IMG/VR virus record: IMGVR_UViG_3300005838_000046
Span: 1-29,173 of that record
Length of the DNA: 29,173 nt
From: a virus
Strand: one strand, 5' to 3'
Numbering within the stretch: position 1 is the first letter of the stretch; each line of letters opens with the position of its first letter. Below the pieces are notes generated by a model. That model was not told the DNA's origin and did no database searches. It saw only the letters and a program-made list of their open reading frames with translations. Made by a program: the position numbers and the translations under genes. Positions 27,317-29,173 of the stretch are shown here, piece after piece.

Positions 27317-29028
27317 TGGCACGTAAAGCAATCTACAAGCACGCAACAGAAGTCAATACTACCACTTATCCTGATGATGGCTCTTCTCCAGTAGGAACTA
27401 ATGAGTGGAATGAAGATCCTGCACAATCAGGAATGTATGGTAACACACCTACAACAGCAACAGTAACAATAGCCTCAGGTGTATTAACAGTAACAGATTC
27501 AGTTACAGTTGCAGCAGCAGAGGCAGGAATTACAGATACTTTAGATAAATTAGCAATAGCAAACACAAGTCAATATGATTTGATATATCTTTTTGCAGAT
27601 ACAGGAGATACAATTACATTAACAAATACTTCAAGTCCATCAGCAGATGGTCACATAAAAACTATTAGTGATGCAAATGAAACATTATCTACAACCAAAC
27701 CTACAATCCTAATTAGAAAAGGAAATTATTGGTATGGATATGGTGGAGGAACCACGGCAGATGGATCAGTTACAAATACCAAACTTGCAGATATGGCAGC
27801 AAATACAATTAAAGTTAGAGATGCAAATTCATCAGGAGTGCCATCAGATAAAGCAGTAGCAGATACTCAAATTCTTATTGGAGATGGAACAGGATTTACA
27901 GCAGCAGCACTTTCTGGAGATGCTACAATGACCAATGCAGGTGTAGTTAGTGTAGCAACATTGAATCAAAATACAACAGGCAGTTCAGCAAGTTGTACAG
28001 GTAATTCAGCAACAGTAACAACCAACGCAAACTTGACAGGAATCGTAACCTCAACAGGTAACGCCACAGCAATCGCAGATGGAGATATTGCAATCGCAAA
28101 ATTAGCAACAGATCCATTAAGTTATGCAAACATGACAGCACCTTCAGCATCAGTGGCATTTAACTCACAAAAATTAACAGGACTGGCAGATGGTACAGCA
28201 GCACAGGACGCAGCAACAAAATCTCAAGTAGATGCAGCCCAAGCAGGATTAGACGCAAAAGATTCATGTAGAGTAGCAACTACTGCAAACATTACATTAA
28301 GTGGAGAACAAACTATCGATGGAGTAACAACTACAACAGATAGAGTTTTAGTTAAAAATCAAACAACAGGATCACAAAACGGTATCTATGTTTCAGCAGC
28401 AGGAGCATGGGCAAGATCAACTGATGCAGATGCAAACGTTGAAGTAACAGCAGGTTTATACACTTTAATTACTGAGGGTACAACTTTAGCAGGTCAAGGA
28501 TTTGTATTAACTACAGATGATCCAATTACAGTAGGCACTACAGTATTAACTTTCTCACAATTCTCAGGAGTAGGAGATCTTGTAGGAGGAACAGGAATCA
28601 CAAAGACTGGAAATACAATAGCAATAGATACAGCAGTAACAGTAGATTTATCAACATCACAAACATTAACTAATAAAACATTAACATCACCAACTTTTTC
28701 AACGCCAACATTAGGAACACCAGCATCAGGTGTATTAACAAATGCAACTGGATTACCAATAGCAGGAATAGCCACATCATCAGGAACACCAAGTTCAACA
28801 ACATTCCTTAGAGGTGATGGTCAATGGCAATCAGCAGGTGGAGGAGCAACGATTGTTCACGAATTTTCAAATACTCAAACTACTACCTATACAGGCACAG
28901 CATCATCTTTCGGAACCGTGGGTGTAGGTACAAGAGACATTTACATAAAGAAGATAGATGCCAACAACGAAGGCGTATTTACAAAGATCTGGAAGAACGG
29001 AGCCGCTGTCGAGGTTCAAATTGCATAG
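27316..29028 (+). CDS. Tail fibre protein
   Basis: 570 residues, low-complexity Thr/Ala/Gly/Ser, typical of trimeric fibres. It contains phage-fibre blocks: SDKAVADTQILIGDGTGF, NSQKLTGLADGTAAQDAATK, DRVLVKNQTTGSQNGIYV, SQTLTNKTLTSPTFSTPTLG and SSTTFLRGDGQWQ. These blocks are widespread in fibres of bacterial and marine phages, so this gene seems to have been exchanged across host domains. The last ~60 residues (TRDIYIKKIDANNEGVFTKI) look like a separate tip domain. It would bind the host surface. Confidence 0.8.
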   Translation: MARKAIYKHATEVNTTTYPDDGSSPVGTNEWNEDPAQSGMYGNTPTTATVTIASGVLTVTDSVTVAAAEAGITDTLDKLAIANTSQYDLIYLFADTGDTITLTNTSSPSADGHIKTISDANETLSTTKPTILIRKGNYWYGYGGGTTADGSVTNTKLADMAANTIKVRDANSSGVPSDKAVADTQILIGDGTGFTAAALSGDATMTNAGVVSVATLNQNTTGSSASCTGNSATVTTNANLTGIVTSTGNATAIADGDIAIAKLATDPLSYANMTAPSASVAFNSQKLTGLADGTAAQDAATKSQVDAAQAGLDAKDSCRVATTANITLSGEQTIDGVTTTTDRVLVKNQTTGSQNGIYVSAAGAWARSTDADANVEVTAGLYTLITEGTTLAGQGFVLTTDDPITVGTTVLTFSQFSGVGDLVGGTGITKTGNTIAIDTAVTVDLSTSQTLTNKTLTSPTFSTPTLGTPASGVLTNATGLPIAGIATSSGTPSSTTFLRGDGQWQSAGGGATIVHEFSNTQTTTYTGTASSFGTVGVGTRDIYIKKIDANNEGVFTKIWKNGAAVEVQIA

Positions 29029-29044
29029 GTGGATTGATTGACTG

Positions 29045-29173
29045 ATGGCAATAACATATCACGCAGGTAGAAGGATTCAAGCAACAAGTTCTGATGTACC
29101 AGTAGTTTCTAATCGTGGAACAATAGATACATCATCATCAGCAGGTAATACTATAATCACATTTACAGAGTCA
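29045..29173 (+). CDS. Start of a further structural protein, cut by window edge
   Basis: 43 codons from MAITYHAGRRIQATSSD, open to the right edge, beta-rich and Ser/Thr-rich. The opening MAITYHAGRRIQ is similar to phage structural proteins that may carry lectin-like domains. AGGTGG lies 12 nt before the ATG, and it is probably co-transcribed with the fibre gene. Too little is present for a function. Confidence 0.6.
   Translation, partial: MAITYHAGRRIQATSSDVPVVSNRGTIDTSSSAGNTIITFTES

Overview
This window looks like a large piece of a tailed archaeal virus (Caudoviricetes) or provirus whose host is probably an ammonia-oxidising thaumarchaeon (Nitrososphaeria). The archaeal assignment rests on what is visible. 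The DNA is AT-rich. Most transcription units start with an archaeal TATA box about 20-22 nt before the start codon, so their mRNAs should be leaderless. Units end in oligo-T runs. Three paralogous small CPCC zinc-ribbon proteins and a secreted HExGHxxGxxH protease resemble proteins I know from thaumarchaeal genomes. No rRNA, tRNA, CRISPR array, integrase or replication gene is visible, and the large terminase is not in this window.

Layout. (1) 1-2543, minus strand: a three-gene operon of an unknown protein, a glutamine-synthetase-like amidoligase carrying a very Cys-rich block, and a class II glutamine amidotransferase-like protein cut by the left edge. (2) 2586-3403: about 0.8 kb without a convincing gene, higher in GC and rich in inverted repeats. 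(3) 3404-5354, minus strand: twelve overlapping mini-genes of 26-74 codons in two transcription units, most with paired cysteines, several too short for routine gene calling. (4) 5408-7684: single small genes with their own promoters, including a secreted cupredoxin-like/coiled-coil protein and two CPCC zinc-ribbon paralogues. (5) 7750-29173, plus strand: the virion module in classic order: portal, two small zinc-binding proteins, two membrane proteins (possible holin), a maturation protease in a 934-residue fusion, probable scaffold, major capsid protein, secreted metalloprotease, two small beta-rich proteins, head-tail connector, neck-region protein, tail terminator, tail tube, tail chaperone with a probable -1 frameshift, tape measure, distal tail protein with an FnIII-like domain, tail hub with a LamG-like insert, and tail-tip/fibre proteins. 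One minus-strand gene (10263-10700) interrupts this block. No tail sheath gene is seen where one would be expected, so a siphovirus-like, non-contractile tail is likely.

How it works together. The plus-strand genes build the head, neck and tail. The secreted protease and putative holin-like proteins are candidates for crossing or breaking the archaeal envelope. The minus-strand left arm probably contains host-takeover or accessory functions. The amidoligase/amidotransferase pair and the mini zinc-protein cassette are the least explained parts and the best candidates for an undescribed system. All functional names come from reading the sequence by eye; no database search was possible.
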